Source: Parasponia andersonii (taxonomy: Eukaryota; Streptophyta; Magnoliopsida; Rosales; Cannabaceae). Taken from it: DNA of 64,000 nt. The notes under the pieces are model-generated. The model saw only the letters and a list, made by a program, of their open reading frames with translations, searched no databases and was not told the origin of the DNA. Made by a program: the position numbers and the translations under genes. Location: contig JXTB01000043.1 in NCBI GenBank assembly GCA_002914805.1, positions 563,598 to 627,597 of the forward strand, written 5' to 3'. Positions 11,743-22,901 of the stretch are shown piece after piece (position 1 is the stretch's first letter; each line of letters starts with the position of its first letter).

Positions 11743-14700
11743 ATGGCCCTGAACCAGAATCAGAGGCTCTGCCCCATCGCGGATTCGGAGTTGGACTCGT
11801 TGAGGAGGCAACTTTGCTTCCCTGGCTGAGTTTTCTTGCAAAGGGTTGAGGGTATAGCAGATTGGTACCTTCGCCCCTCTGCCCCCGAGGGCTCCATCGT
11901 CTTGGGGAGGAGGCACCTGGAATGGCTACGGTTTCCTCTTCCTCCCCTGATCCACCAGTTCTTCGCTCTGACAAGGATTCACTTGATGCAGCTGAACACT
12001 AACGGGGTCATGATCTTGATGGGGCTCTCTGCTCTGTCAGTCATCCTCAACGTGCATATCGACCTGGAGGTGGTCTTTTATGCCTACAAGCTCACCCTCA
12101 TCCCCAAGAAGAGCTCTTACCCCACTTTCTACTTCCAGCCACTCTCGGGACGCCATATCTTCTGGGGCTTGCCGAGGTCGAACAAGCAATTGGACTCCCA
12201 CTCTAGGCTGTATACCGTTGGAGGGGCGTGGTACTCTCCCTGGTTGAATGGAGAGCGTTTCCAAATTCCTTCGTTTTTTCTACATAGTAAGTACTAGGTC
12301 TTGATTTTTGGGTCCGTGTACACCTCGTCCATTTTTACTCATGATATTTTGCCTTGCGCAGCCTCTGCGGAGGAAAGCAGATTTGAGCCGCAACTATCGG
12401 TGGGGCAGCTCAAGGAGCTGGAGGGGATCGTCATCTTTGGGTCTTTTGGGGATTGCCGACACATCCAGGCCATCCTGAATTCCCAGGTGATGAATATGAT
12501 GCCAAGGATGGTCTTATATCTCCTATTCCCACTGGACACGTGGTTCATCACCAAGCACCTGCGGAGCCAGCTTGACGCCTCGGCTCTGAACCGGTTCCGC
12601 CGGGATGAGCAGAGTCGCCTCGCCATGGTAGGTCGTCAGATCACGGTCTCGAGCCAGCTGGAGGGTCTCAAGGATCTGGTGGCGCCGACCAGTCATGAGC
12701 TCGAGGAGGCGGTGAACTCGTGGCTGACGAGTGCGTCAGGCATCGTAGAGAGGAAGCCGCTACCCCCAAGAGGGTTAGGGTTGAGTTCATTTTCGCACCC
12801 TAGGGCTCCGTTGGTCAGGTCATAGTTGCGTTCTAACCACATTGCTTGTTCTTTACAGGTTCGGATGCAGGACCTTCAGCAGACCCTTCCCCAATCAAGG
12901 GGAGTGCTGTTGTGCACAAGGCTTGCTCCAAGGTCCCCACGGGTCAGCGTCTGGTGGTGTCCTCGGAGGACGAGGCCATGTGGTGTTGAATATGCTCCAG
13001 GTGATGAATATGCTCCAAGGTCCCCAGTCAAGGGGAGTGCTGTTGTGCACCCTAAGAATAGGCTCGGATGATGACCGGGAGGGCCTGTTTATGCTTGGGG
13101 GTGAAACACCCGTGGTCCCCTCTCCCGAAGCAAGCGGACCCCCGACTCGGGAGATGCCAGCCATAAAGGTCATATACAGCAAATGGGCGCCTTTGAGCTT
13201 GCCTGGGGAGCCCGCTACTCTGACTTCTTCTACCCCTAACTCCGGTTCAAAGATGGGCGCGGGGTCCAACGCTGCCTGCTCTCGTGGGTAGATTGCCGAG
13301 CTCAGCGGAGGGGCCCCGAGGTTGAAGTCTCGGCTATCTTCCCCTCCCCCGGTCCCGATGAAGCGGGATCGCAAAGCCGACTCGTCCATGGGGATGGAAA
13401 GCCCAACGGGGAAGAGGGGCAGAACCACCCCCTCTTCCGACAATGATGACAATAGAGCTACGCTGACCCTCATAAGGAGGAGAAGGTTTATAGGCGACGG
13501 CCCGTTAAGGGGCGTTTGTCAACACAAGACCGAAAAATCACATCCAAGCAGGTCTCTTAGGGGGGTGACAGTCGAAGCCACCGATGTAGCGGCAGTCGTC
13601 GTGGCCTCTTCCACTGAGGATGCGCCACCCTCTGCTGTCGCCGAAGGTGCACTTGGCGATGCCCTGCTTCCTACTGTCCCTACCTCTGCCACTTCGGGAG
13701 CGTTGAAAGAAGCTACCGGAATGCATCCAGAGGAGGGAGAAAGTGTCCTCGCAGTTGGTGGGGTGGAGTCGCGTTCCTCAGACGCGGATGATGCCTAGGG
13801 AGAGGGTCCAGCTGCTAGGGTCAATAGCGCGGTGGCTCATGCTCTGAACATCGAGAGGGCCAGGTGCGAGGAGCTGGTCACCAAGTTGGCCGAGGCAGAG
13901 GCCGACAGGCTGGCTCAAGCCGAGGCTGCCAGGCTGGCCCAAACCGAGCTCAGGGTCAAAAAGCAAGAGCTACAGAGCATATGGGCGGAGATGAGGCTGG
14001 CTTTCATCGCTCACGACAGAGCGGTCGACAATGCTAAAGAGGCGAGGAAAGCCGAGGCAAAAGCTAAACTGGAGACCCATTCCCTGCAGCGCAGGCTCGA
14101 TCGGTCTAAAAAGGTAAACCGACATTTTTACTTGGATCATAAAAAACTGATGGGAGCTCCTGCGGAGTTGTCTTGCAAGCACGGCGAAAACCTCTCCGAT
14201 ATTAACATTATTTTGGTCGACTTGTCGCAACGGCAAGCGGAACTGAGGTTGGCAGCACTGAGGGATAGGCTGGCAGATATGGAGAATCTAAAGATGAGGT
14301 ACCAGAGACAGGTGGATGTCTTTTCTACGGAGAGCTATAGGTCTGGCTGAGAGAATAGGGAATTCGAGGGCCACGCGGAGGTGGTAACGCTAGACCAGTT
14401 CGATGAGCAGAAGGGAGTTGAGAGAGACCATTATTCTGTCAGGCACTATATGCAGCAGTTGGGGTATGAGATCAACATCGTGTACCCCGCTGATGTGCTA
14501 AAGATGCTCAACGAAGAAAAAGACGGGCCCTCTATATCTGCCTCTATTGCCAAGGAGATTGTCCCCACTTCCGATCTGCCAGAACAAGCCGCAGATGTTT
14601 ATGGCGGTCAGCCTGGTCTTGGTGCCTCAACTGGCGGAGAGTCTAGTATGGTCATTTTGTCTAGTAATGATTCTGACCCTAGTATGTTGCCCTCTGCCGA

Positions 14701-14752
14701 AGCTTGTCCAAGCGTTGAAGTTGGTAGTGCTCCCCTCTTTGGAGGTAACTAG
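11743..14752 (+). pseudogene. Antisense extra ORF of the Tat-like element (putative gypsy-type transposon protein family), spliced and broken
   Basis: The ORF runs opposite to gag-pol between integrase and the 3' LTR. The ATG at 11743 is in frame with 11836-12286 apart from one TGA at 11827. The N-terminal part has LRFPLPPLIHQFFALTRIH and YFQPLSGRHIFWGLP, resembling the plant family annotated as putative gypsy-type transposon (Pfam Transposase_28, from memory). An intron at 12287-12361 (GTAAGT...GCAG, 75 bp) keeps the frame. A second candidate intron is 12774-12858 (GTTAGG...TTACAG). After a Ser/Pro-rich, partly duplicated stretch, 13322-14752 is one frame with stops at 13796 and 14348. It encodes a long Ala/Glu/Arg/Leu coiled coil (about 13840-14110) and an acidic Ser-rich end. 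The molecular function is not known. Confidence 0.72.
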
Positions 14753-15389
14753 GACCTCTCGCTCTTTGTGTATTTGTAAAGTACTATCTGTGTTATGTAA
14801 AGCTGACCCTTGTTGTAAACACCTGTTTAAAAACTAGAAACAGCTCATTTTTCTCACGTTTATTCCCTTCTCTTTTTTGTCGCTTGCATTCATGGTTAGG
14901 GTCGGATATTATATACGATGTCATTCCCTTGTCGGCAGTGCGGCCGACCTCTGGGTCTGGCTCAATCGTATATGATTTGGAGCTTTTAGTGAATTCCCTC
15001 CGTGCTATGATTGACAACATTAGCTATGGAGATCGGGATGTGAGTTCCGACTCGTCCGGCTTTGAGGATGTATAATTTCTGTTATGACTTGTCTTGGCAG
15101 AGTTTGACCTACGCGTGTGGCTGGACTTCTCTGACCCTAAGTGGGAACGTGCCAGGAACCAGTTCCAGGGGTTGGTCGACCATTGCTTGGATCCATCGCT
15201 GCAGAGGAAGGGGCCCGGGCTTGGCTCTTATCGGGAGCAAATAGGGCGTTACCACTTCGACGTATCCCTACGAGTCTGTCCAAGACCTGATACTTATAAA
15301 TAGAGTTTCTAGATCCGCATCCCTGTCGACTACACATTTTGTATTTTTGGCAATAATAGACAGAATTTGGCTTTAATTTCTGTTTTCAT
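14753..15389. other. Spacer of the Tat-like element between antisense ORF and tandem repeats
   Basis: Plus-strand fragments at about 14884-15303 have moderately coding-like composition and could be a decayed 3' exon of the antisense ORF, but no domain is recognised. Confidence 0.4.
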
Positions 15390-15712
15390 GCTTGGTCTTG
15401 TCTTGGCCTACTTCCAACGAGTAGGCCTTGGCTCTATTTACTTCTAGTCCATGCATAGCTAAGGCACTCTCTGAGGAGGGTCTACTTCCAATAGGTAGAC
15501 CCTGGCCCTGCTTTTCTTTGGCTTTTCGCATAACTAAGATGCTCCTTAGGGAGGGTCTACTTCTAATGGGTAGACCCTGGCCCCGTTTTCTTTTAGCTTT
15601 CACATAGCTAAGGTGCTCCTTAAGGAGGGTCTACTTCTAACGGGTAAACCCTGGCCCCACTTTCCTTTGGCTTTCACATAGCTACAGTGCTCTCCAGGAG
15701 GGGTCTTATTGC
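15390..15712. repeat. Tandem array of about 74-bp units, about 4 copies
   Basis: CATAGCTAAG-like starts recur at 15454, 15529, 15603 and 15677 (spacing 74-75). Each is followed by a GGAGGGTCTACTTC block and, in the full units, a GTAGACCCTGGCCC-like block. A partial unit precedes from about 15390. It is unrelated in sequence to the neighbouring 112-bp array. Confidence 0.9.
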
Positions 15713-15779
15713 CTAACTCTTTTCCTGTCCTGCAAGTATTCCTTGAGGGCTGGCCGCAAGTTTTCGTCGTGCGGCCTAT

Positions 15780-16395
15780 CGGCTTTCGTACATCCTTTCG
15801 GGTCGTCGGCGAGCGACTTGATCCCCGTAGTACAATTCTTGATGGGGCCGTCTGGCAAGTTTCGGTTGCGTAGCTCATTCCTTCTCGTATATTTTCTCGG
15901 GCCATCGGCAAACATTTTGTTGCACGATGTAATTCCCATAGTACGATCGTTTTCGAGGTCTGCTGGCAAGTTTTTGAATATGCAGCTCATTCCTCTTCGT
16001 ATGTTTTCTCGGGCCATCGGCAAGCATTTTATTGCACGATGTGATTCCTATAGTACGATTATTTTCGAGGTCTACTGGCAAGTTTTTGATTACACAGCTC
16101 ATTCCTCTTCATACGTTTTCTTGGGCCATCGGCAAACATTTTATTGCACGATATGATTCCCATTGTACGATCGTTTTCGAGGTCTGCTGGTAAGTTTTTG
16201 ATTGCGCAACACATTCCTCTTCATACGTTTTCTCGGGCCATCGGTAAACATTTTATTGTGCAATGTGATTCCTATAGTATGATCATTTTCAAGGTCTACT
16301 GGTAAGTTTTTGATTGCGCAGCTCATTCCTCTTCGTATGTTTTCTCGGGCCATCGGTAAGTATTTTATTGTGCAATGTGGTTCCCATAGTACGAT
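15780..16395. repeat. Tandem array of about 112-bp units, 5-6 copies
   Basis: The phrase TTTTCTCGGGCCATCGG (with small changes) recurs at 15892, 16004, 16116, 16228 and 16340, exactly 112 bases apart each time. A more degenerate unit precedes at about 15780-15891. The array lies between integrase and the 3' LTR of the Tat-like element, a place where this lineage often carries satellite-like repeats. Confidence 0.92.
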
Positions 16396-16558
16396 CTTTA
16401 TTTGCGTGAGTAGATTGTGGGGTCTGGCACTGGGGGCAGACCCTTGTTTATAGCAATCCAAAGGATCAGTTCGTGTAGCAAAAAACCTGACCTGTTTTGG
16501 AATTAAGCTATTCAATAATACAAGCATTTACATCTATCTCACAGCATTTATATACATC

Positions 16559-17785
16559 CTACACATGGTACTTTTTCAAGTGCTGGGCATTCCACATGTT
16601 TGGTAGGCTCTTCCCGGTCTTGAGTTCTTTCAGGACATATGCGCCATTGTTAAGTGCCTTGATCACTTCATAGGGCCTGACCCAGTTAGAGTCTAGCTTC
16701 GAAGAATTCCTTGTTCTGACCTTCAAGACCCAATCCCCGGTGTTAAATCGACAAGCACTAACCTTCTTTGCGTAGTAGGACCTGGCAAGCTGGTGGTACG
16801 AGGCAAGGCGAACTAGGGCCATGTCCCTTGTTTCTTCCAGGAGGTCTGTGTTGTGGCTTAGTTGCTGATCGTTTAGTGAGGTGTCTCTTACCACTTCGGA
16901 GCGAAGGGTCGGGAGGCCAATCTCAGTTGGGATCACAGCCTCCGACCCGTAGACCATGGCGAATGGTGTTATTCCCGTTGATCTCCGCTCCATGGTTCAA
17001 TGGGCCTACACAATGGCTGGTAGCTCTTCTAACTACCTGCCTTTAGCCTCCTGCAAGTTTTTTTTAATATTGCTGAATATGGCCTTGTTCATTGCCTCTG
17101 CCTGGCCGTTCCCCTGAGGGTAGTTTACGGATGAGAAGCTGAGCCTTATATTATATGACTCACACAGCTCCTTAAGTTTAGTGTTCTGGAACTGCGTGCC
17201 ATGATCAGCGTGTATCTCCTTCGGTATTCCATTTCGGCATATTATGTTTTTCCAAATGAAGTTAATTGTGTCTACCTTATTAACGATTGTGTAGGCTTCA
17301 GCCTCTACTCATTTAGTGAAATAATCGGTGGCCAACAAGACGTACTTTTTTCTCCTTGGACTTCTGGGGAGCTCTCCGATGATGTCCAGGCCCCATTTAG
17401 CGAACGGCCAAGGAGTTATGTTCGAATAGAGTTCCTCCATTGGTTGGCGCTTCATGGGGGCGAACCTCTAGCATTTGTCATATTTCTTAACAAATTGGGC
17501 CACCTCGGTCATCATGTATAGCCAGAAGTATCTAGCCGTCAAGACCTTGTGGGCGAGGCTACGTCCGCTAGAGTGGTTGCCACATGCTCGCTCGTGGATT
17601 TCCTCCATCAGCTTTTGCACCTCGACGGGACCTACACACCTCCGTATTGGTCCCACCATTGATCTCCTGTACAGTTGTCCCCCCACCATCGAATATTTGG
17701 CAGCCTTCAGTCTGATTGACCTCACTTCTTGGGGTCCGCGGGCAGGTTTCCCAATGCCAGGTATTGGGTGATGGGTTTCATCCAC
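16559..17785 (-). pseudogene. Integrase of the Tat-like element
   Basis: Minus strand. The HHCC finger is seen as EIHERACGNHSSG and FVKKYDKC (17640-17468). The core motifs follow in a shifted frame: GLDIIGELP (first Asp), a TDYFTK stretch broken by a TGA at about 17308, HADHGTQF (second Asp) and GQAEAMNKA (Glu), down to about 17050. The C-terminal part 16993-16559 is open (GITPFAMVYGSEAVIPTEI to QHLKKYHV) and ends in a natural-looking stop. Start and end are domain limits; the protein would be released from Gag-Pol. Confidence 0.87.
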
Positions 17786-18678
17786 CCCTCGTCTACAGAG
17801 TCAGTTGCAAACACATGGCGTGCGGGGGTCTCCAAAGGGTTTCTCGTATTTTTGCCCTTTAGCAGAATCTCGGCGTGTCTGGTCATCCCCCCGATTGACA
17901 CGCTTTTAGCTAGCTCATCGGCCTTTTGGTTCATCTCCCTGAGTATTTGTTCAATATTGAAACTGCTAAAGCGGGCTTTTGCCCATATTACCCTGGAGAA
18001 GTACCTGTGTAATCTTGGCTCTTTTACTTCGAAGTCTCCCCTGACCTGACCCACGATCAGCTGCGAGTCAGTCTTTACTGCAATGCTCTCTACTCTGAAG
18101 TGCAGAGCCAACTCAAAGCCTTGCAGTAGTGCCTCGTACTCTGCTTCGTTGTTCGTTGCCTGGAAACCGAGCCTCAAAGCTTTTTCTACTCTGAGTCCTG
18201 CTGGGGTCTGCAGGACTATTCCGATACCTGACCCCGAGGTGTTCATGGATCCGTTGGTGTAAAGAGTCCAGGCTGAAGGGATGTGAGGCAGAGACGTCTG
18301 AAGCGAGTCGGGCAGCTCGTCGAAGGATTGGATTTCTACCAGGAAGTCCGCTATGACTTGCCCTTTCTTCGCTACTCGAGGTCGATACTCGATGTCATAT
18401 ATCCCCAGTTCGATGACCCACTTGTTTAGTCGTCTCGATAGGTCCAGTTTGGCCAAGATTTGCCGGATGGGGAAATCCATATACACGGTAACCGAGTGTG
18501 CCTCGAAGTATTGCTTGAGTCTCTTCTTAGTGTTGACCAAAGCGAGGACCAGTTTCTCTGCCATACTATATCGTGTCTCGGCATCCAGAAGCATGCAGCT
18601 TATATAAAACACTGGCTTCTGCTTGCTGTCTTCCTCGACAAATAGTACGGTCCTAATCGCTACTTCGGACACTGCCAA
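17735..18678 (-). pseudogene. Dual RNase H (Ty3 type plus archaeal type) of the Tat-like element
   Basis: An open stretch of about 318 codons on the minus strand. The first half is the Ty3 RNase H (KQKPVFYISCMLLDAETRYS, later VTVYMDFPIRQIL and ADFLVE). The second half is an archaeal-type RNase H: WTLYTNGSMN, NNEAEYEALLQG, AVKTDSQLIVGQ. Such a second RNase H is a known feature of the Tat lineage. In the archaeal-type domain the first catalytic Asp (normally in a DGS motif) is Asn (codon at 18253-18255), while the Glu and the second Asp are kept. The frame is lost near 17733, just before integrase. Confidence 0.87.
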
Positions 18679-18679
18679 A

Positions 18680-19794
18680 TAAGCGTATAGGCGCTCCCTC
18701 TGCCGGGGAAGCCAGGATAGGCGGATGACTTAAGTATAGCTTGAGCTCTGTCAGTGCCTTGTCCTGCTCCTCCCCCCAAACGACAGTGGATCTTCTCTTT
18801 ATGCACTCGAAGAAAGGCTTACATCGGCTATCTTCTCAGTTAGGTGCTGGACCTCCCGAATGGTCAAGGGTCTTAGCACATATGTGATTGAGGACAACTA
18901 GGTCGGGTTGGCCTTAATGCCCCTTCTGCTCACGATGTGCTCCAGGAACTAGCCGGAAGACACCCCGAATGCACATTTCTTGGGGTTCAAACGTATCCGG
19001 TATTGCCTCAGAATCTGGAAACATTCATCTAGATATCCCAGATGGTCCGAAGCTTCTTTGCTCTTCACGATCATGTCGTCGATGTAGACTTCCATAGTCT
19101 TCCCTAGCAGCCCGGTGAACATTTTGTTCATGAGCCTCTGGTAGGTTGCCCCCGCATTCTTCAAACCAAAAGGCATGTGTCTATAACAATACAAACCTCA
19201 CTCCATAATGAATGCCGTGTAGATCTGGTCTTCTTCATACAGAGGGATCTGGTTGTATCCAGAGTAGGCATCCATGAAGCTCATTCTGTCGAATCCAGCC
19301 ATCGCATCGACCATTTGGTCGATCCTTGGCAGGGGGAAGTTGTCCTTCGGGCAGGCCTTGTTCGGGTTGGTGAATTCTATACAAGTACGGTCATCGCATT
19401 TTTTCTTCTTCACCACCACCGGGTTAGAGATCCAGCACGGGTATACGCATTCTATGATCAGGCCATTCTCTAGTAGCATCTCTACCTCCTTGTTGATCGC
19501 CATATTTTTTTCCAGCACGAACCTTTGGGGTCTCTGCCTGACCGGAGAAAAATTGGGGTTTATGTTCAACCGGTGGCAGGTGTGTGCAGGGTCTATCCTG
19601 GGCATGTCATCGTAGGACCACGCGAAGACGTCTTCGTTCTGCCTAAGGAACCCAAACAACTCGTTCTTTTCCTTTTCTGGCAGCAGGGCTCCGATTAAGA
19701 CTACTTTTGCCGGTTTTGCTTCTTTCAAATGGACTACCACCAGCTCCTCAATCGTGGATTCTTGCCCGTCAGACTCCTCTTTGATCCGCTTCAT
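18680..19794 (-). pseudogene. Reverse transcriptase of the Tat-like element
   Basis: Minus strand. The stretch 19794-19198 holds the FPLPRIDQMVDAMAG and FMDAYSGYNQI blocks (motif A Asp present). After a stop near 19195, [20 protein letters not shown] and [11 protein letters not shown] (YxDD box intact) follow at about 19194-18949. The KACPKDNFPLPRID block is characteristic of Tat. The stop fits an Arg CGA codon changed to TGA. The region 18949-18680, which should link RT to RNase H, is degraded. Confidence 0.87.
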
Positions 19795-19959
19795 ATATGC
19801 TGGCAGGGGCAGTCATTTAATTGCTATCTGTCCCCCGTCGAGGTGCTCGTGCTCGCATTGGCTCCCCTCAGGGCAGTTGAAAAACATTTCCTCGCAGAGG
19901 CTTGGTCTCCCTTGGTATCTATCATATAAGTACCATCCATTGATAGACACCTTAAGACA

Positions 19960-20350
19960 TGGTGGAGGGCGGAGGTGACTCTATGCATGGCGTGGATCTA
20001 TTCTCTTCCTATGATGACGTTGAAGGAGGACTGACAGTCGATAACGACGAAGTTCACGTCCAAACACCTCTCCGCAGTGCAGACCTTCAGGGTCACGATG
20101 CCCAAGGGGCTGACCTTAGTACTGTTGAAGGCGAACAACGGCTAACAGTTCGGCCTGAGTGTGTTTCGATTCAGGCCCATGCTCTCAAACGTGCTGAGGA
20201 TCAAGACATCGACGCTACTCCCACCTTCGACCAAGACCCTTCCGACCAACGCAAAGTCGATCTACAGCTTAATCACCAAAAGGCGTCGTGCAGGCACACC
20301 GTGGTCAAATCTTGCTGGGTGAAGGCGATGGGGGCGGCTGATGCATAGCA
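19960..20350 (-). pseudogene. Protease region of the Tat-like element
   Basis: On the minus strand the motif VEGGSS appears near 20215-20235, followed by VDVLIL, the PLGIVTLKV block, FVVIDCQSSFNVIIGR (about 20000-20050) and the post-protease GDQASARKC segment. These match the order seen in Tat-lineage proteases. The residue before GGSS is Glu; I am not certain the family always has Asp there, so I do not call it mutated. At least one stop is present. Confidence 0.7.
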
Positions 20351-20586
20351 TTCTCCCATCGTCAGGTGACTAACGGAATGACCCATCCCCTTCAGGTGCT
20401 TCACCTTTCTTCGGTCTTTTTTCGGCATTTTTCCTTCTCTTCCCGACCCTGGGTCGGCTCTAGTCTGCCTACGATAGTCCGTACTAACCTGAGAGCCTGC
20501 TCTTTTGACCCGAAGGCCTGGGTCTGCTTTCTTTTTTTGGGCCTAGCAGTGTCATCCTTCGACTGGCTTCCACCGGTGTTCACGTA

Positions 20587-22060
20587 CTACTTCAACTTAT
20601 CGGCATGGATTGCCATCATAACCTGCGCATAAAGGCTATGGCAGTTGATGGTGTCATGCCCATAAACTTTGTGAAATTGGCAATACCTGTTCCTATTTTT
20701 CATGTGCTTAGGAACATCAGACTTAGGTGGGTCTTTGAAAATATCTCTGTCCCTGTTCTGGAGGTAGATCACATCGATCAGCGTGTTGAGCTCGTATTTC
20801 GGCAGTAGGTCCCTCGACGTCTTCCTCCTCTTGCCGCCTTCTTGACCGCCTTGGGTTGGGGCTCCCTGCTTCAGAGCTGGTCCTTGGGTCGGCGCAGGCC
20901 TCTTTATTCCTTGCAGAGTCGGGGTTTGCGCCGGTGCCGTTGTCATCACAGTGGAGGATTTGGGCACTTTCTGGTAGCTTTCTAGCACCCTAAATACCCT
21001 TCTGACTTTTCCTGGATGTCTGCCATGTCGTATGGCAAATTAAAAAGCAGATGGTCCGATAGCATAGATCCCAACTACAGGCCCCTGATGAACGAGCTCA
21101 TGGCTTGTGCTGAGTTGGCGTTGTACACTAAGGACGTCACCTCCAGGAACAAGTATTCTCTCGGAGACTCGTTCGTGGTTTGTTCTGACCGGTCGAGGTC
21201 TCGCATGGTTTTCTGCTGCCTCTGGGCACCCGTGTATTGCTTTAAGAAAAGTTTGCAGAAATCTTCAAACCTGTTATGGACTTCTCTGGGAGTTGTCTGA
21301 ACCATAATAGGGCTGGCCCTGCCAAGGTAGTGGAGAAGACTTTGTAGGTCATAGCCTCGTCCTTGGTTTCCAAGGCCATCTTCTACTGAAAGTGGCATAT
21401 ATGATCGAGAGGGCCAGTTTTTCCCTCGAATAGTCTAAAGGTCAGAGTTGTGAAGTCTTTCGGCTTGGGCTCCAGCTGGATCCAGTTAGCGAAGGCCGTC
21501 CGGTTGATTCCTCGTATAGTTTTCTCTACCAGATCATCGGAGGTCTGGCTGTAATGGGCCCTGAGTCTCTTACTTAGTTCCGCTATCATTTCTTGTTTCC
21601 AGTTGGGAAGCACACCTTCCGGGCTTTCTTGGTGTCTTCTATCCACCGCCGCTCCGGCCCGGAAAGGCCTTGTCTGGCTTTGTCGCTCCCCCTGCATCTG
21701 CGATCTGGATGGAGCAAGGACTTCCTTCGATGGTTGGCCCCCAGACTCTTATTGGACCTCTTCGTTAAAGTCTTCCATTCGCCCGCTCTTGGCTTCGCTT
21801 ACCAGCAGCCCTTCGAGGTGGGCGTTATCTCTGCGTACTTTTGCAACTTCATCTTTTAAACTCAGGACGGCCTCGTATGCCATTTCTGCCTTCCAGTTTA
21901 CTTCTGTCAAGGTGCAAAGTATTTGGTCTAGCTTTTGCTCCAGACCTGGTCGTGCTTCCCGGGATCTCTCTTCGGCGTCGGGATGTGTGCTCCTGGTTAT
22001 CATTCTTGAAGGTGTCATCCGACGTTGTATGGCTTTTTGTTCGGGGAGAGCGTGATCGTG
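20587..22060 (-). pseudogene. gag: gag of the Tat-like element
   Basis: Capsid/nucleocapsid protein, minus strand. After an Arg/Ser-rich N-terminal stretch (about 22060-21850), the capsid domain follows in two overlapping frames: FEGKTGPLDHICHFQ (to about 21383), then FEDFCKLFLKQYTGAQRQQKT and SPREYLF (21398-21075), a pattern typical of Tat gag. A zinc knuckle of the variant YCQFHKVYGHDTINC lies at about 20660-20705. The frame changes near 21390 and again before 20988, so no full-length product is likely. Confidence 0.82.
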
Positions 22061-22098
22061 AGATTCCTACTCTTTCTCTTGCGCTCAACGGTTTCCCA

Positions 22099-22110
22099 CA
22101 GACGGCGCCA
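22099..22110 (-). other. Primer-binding site of the Tat-like element
   Basis: The minus strand reads TGGCGCCGTCTG three bases inside the 5' LTR. A TGGCGCCG start is common in plant Tat and Ogre-type elements. The exact tRNA was not determined. Confidence 0.75.
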
Positions 22111-22113
22111 AAC

Positions 22114-22901
22114 TGTTGTTGCAATTCTTACCAACTGTCCACGTGTCTCTGAACTGCTGATGTTGTATCTACCAATTGTCCACGTATCCTTGCTATCCCA
22201 GAGTGCTTTTGACTTCAGGTCAGGTCAGAAAGGTAGGGGTGGCCACCTGCAAAGACTCTCCAATGCTTAAGTCAGTTGTTTATCCCTGAGTCTGAGTAGC
22301 AAAGATAAAGTTCTTCTCTGTATATGTTTATCTTCATCTTTCTTTTTTGAGGGGGAAGCAAGACTCGTATATATAATCCTTGAACTGGGAACTTTTCTGG
22401 CTCTCAATCCCAGGATTGAGTACCTTTTCTCATTATGACTTACTCCAGAGATCACGGGCTGTGATTACCGTGATTTCCCTTGCATCATCGTGGCTTGCTT
22501 TTCGCCATCCTCTATGACTCGAGTCTGTCGGGGGCGAGACTTTGACAAACCGTCGTTCTGTCAGGATGGTTTGCTCAATGTGTATACCTACCCAAGATCG
22601 CATTAAATGTCCTGTCTGGGTCTGGAGCAGTGTGTTGCCTCCCATGGTCTTCTAGCGAAAGACCCTTAGGGCTTCTGATCCCCAGCTGCCGAGGCAAGAA
22701 CTGGATTAGGCCGAACCGTCCAGGGTCTGGAATAGATTCGGCCCTGGCCTCAGATGGCCCATGGGCCCATGCGGTATCGGATGCGATTCGTGTGGCTTTT
22801 AAATGGTTACTCTAGGCACGTGTCGGATGGCGTGCCCCCTTTATGACCTGTTCTGCCACTCAATCGTCCACGTGGCACGTGATCTAGGAACGGGCCCCAC
22901 A
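22114..22901 (-). repeat. 5' LTR of the Tat-like element (788 bp)
   Basis: Partner of 10596-11385. On the minus strand it starts TGTGGGGCCC at 22901 and ends three bases before the primer-binding site. The TATA-rich motif is repeated near 22366-22381, so element transcription would run toward lower coordinates. Confidence 0.93.

Larger units (their letters stand above)
10596..22901 (-). mobile_element. Tat-lineage Ty3/gypsy LTR retrotransposon with antisense extra ORF (about 12.3 kb)
   Basis: Two near-identical direct repeats (10596-11385 and 22114-22901) are the LTRs. On the minus strand, from right to left, come a primer-binding site, gag, protease, RT, RNase H plus a second archaeal-type RNase H, integrase, tandem repeats, a polypurine tract and the 3' LTR. 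The dual RNase H and the long region between integrase and the 3' LTR are hallmarks of the Tat lineage. An extra plus-strand ORF lies in that region, as described for several Tat families. The target duplication is TACTC (10591-10595) versus TATTC (22902-22906), one mismatch. All genes carry stops or frameshifts. The element sits in a LINE. Confidence 0.92.

Noticed and set aside
12895-13473. Long minus-strand open frame of 192 codons
   Set aside because: It lies opposite the antisense ORF in GC-rich sequence, has no recognisable domain, and its composition mirrors the plus-strand Ser/Pro-rich coding region. It is treated as a shadow.
15780-16395. CRISPR-like array
   Set aside because: The units are head-to-tail 112-bp repeats with no variable spacers, within a plant retrotransposon.
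20215-20235. VEGGSS in the Tat protease as a lost catalytic Asp
   Set aside because: I am not sure the position is invariably Asp in this lineage, so it is not counted as an active-site mutation.
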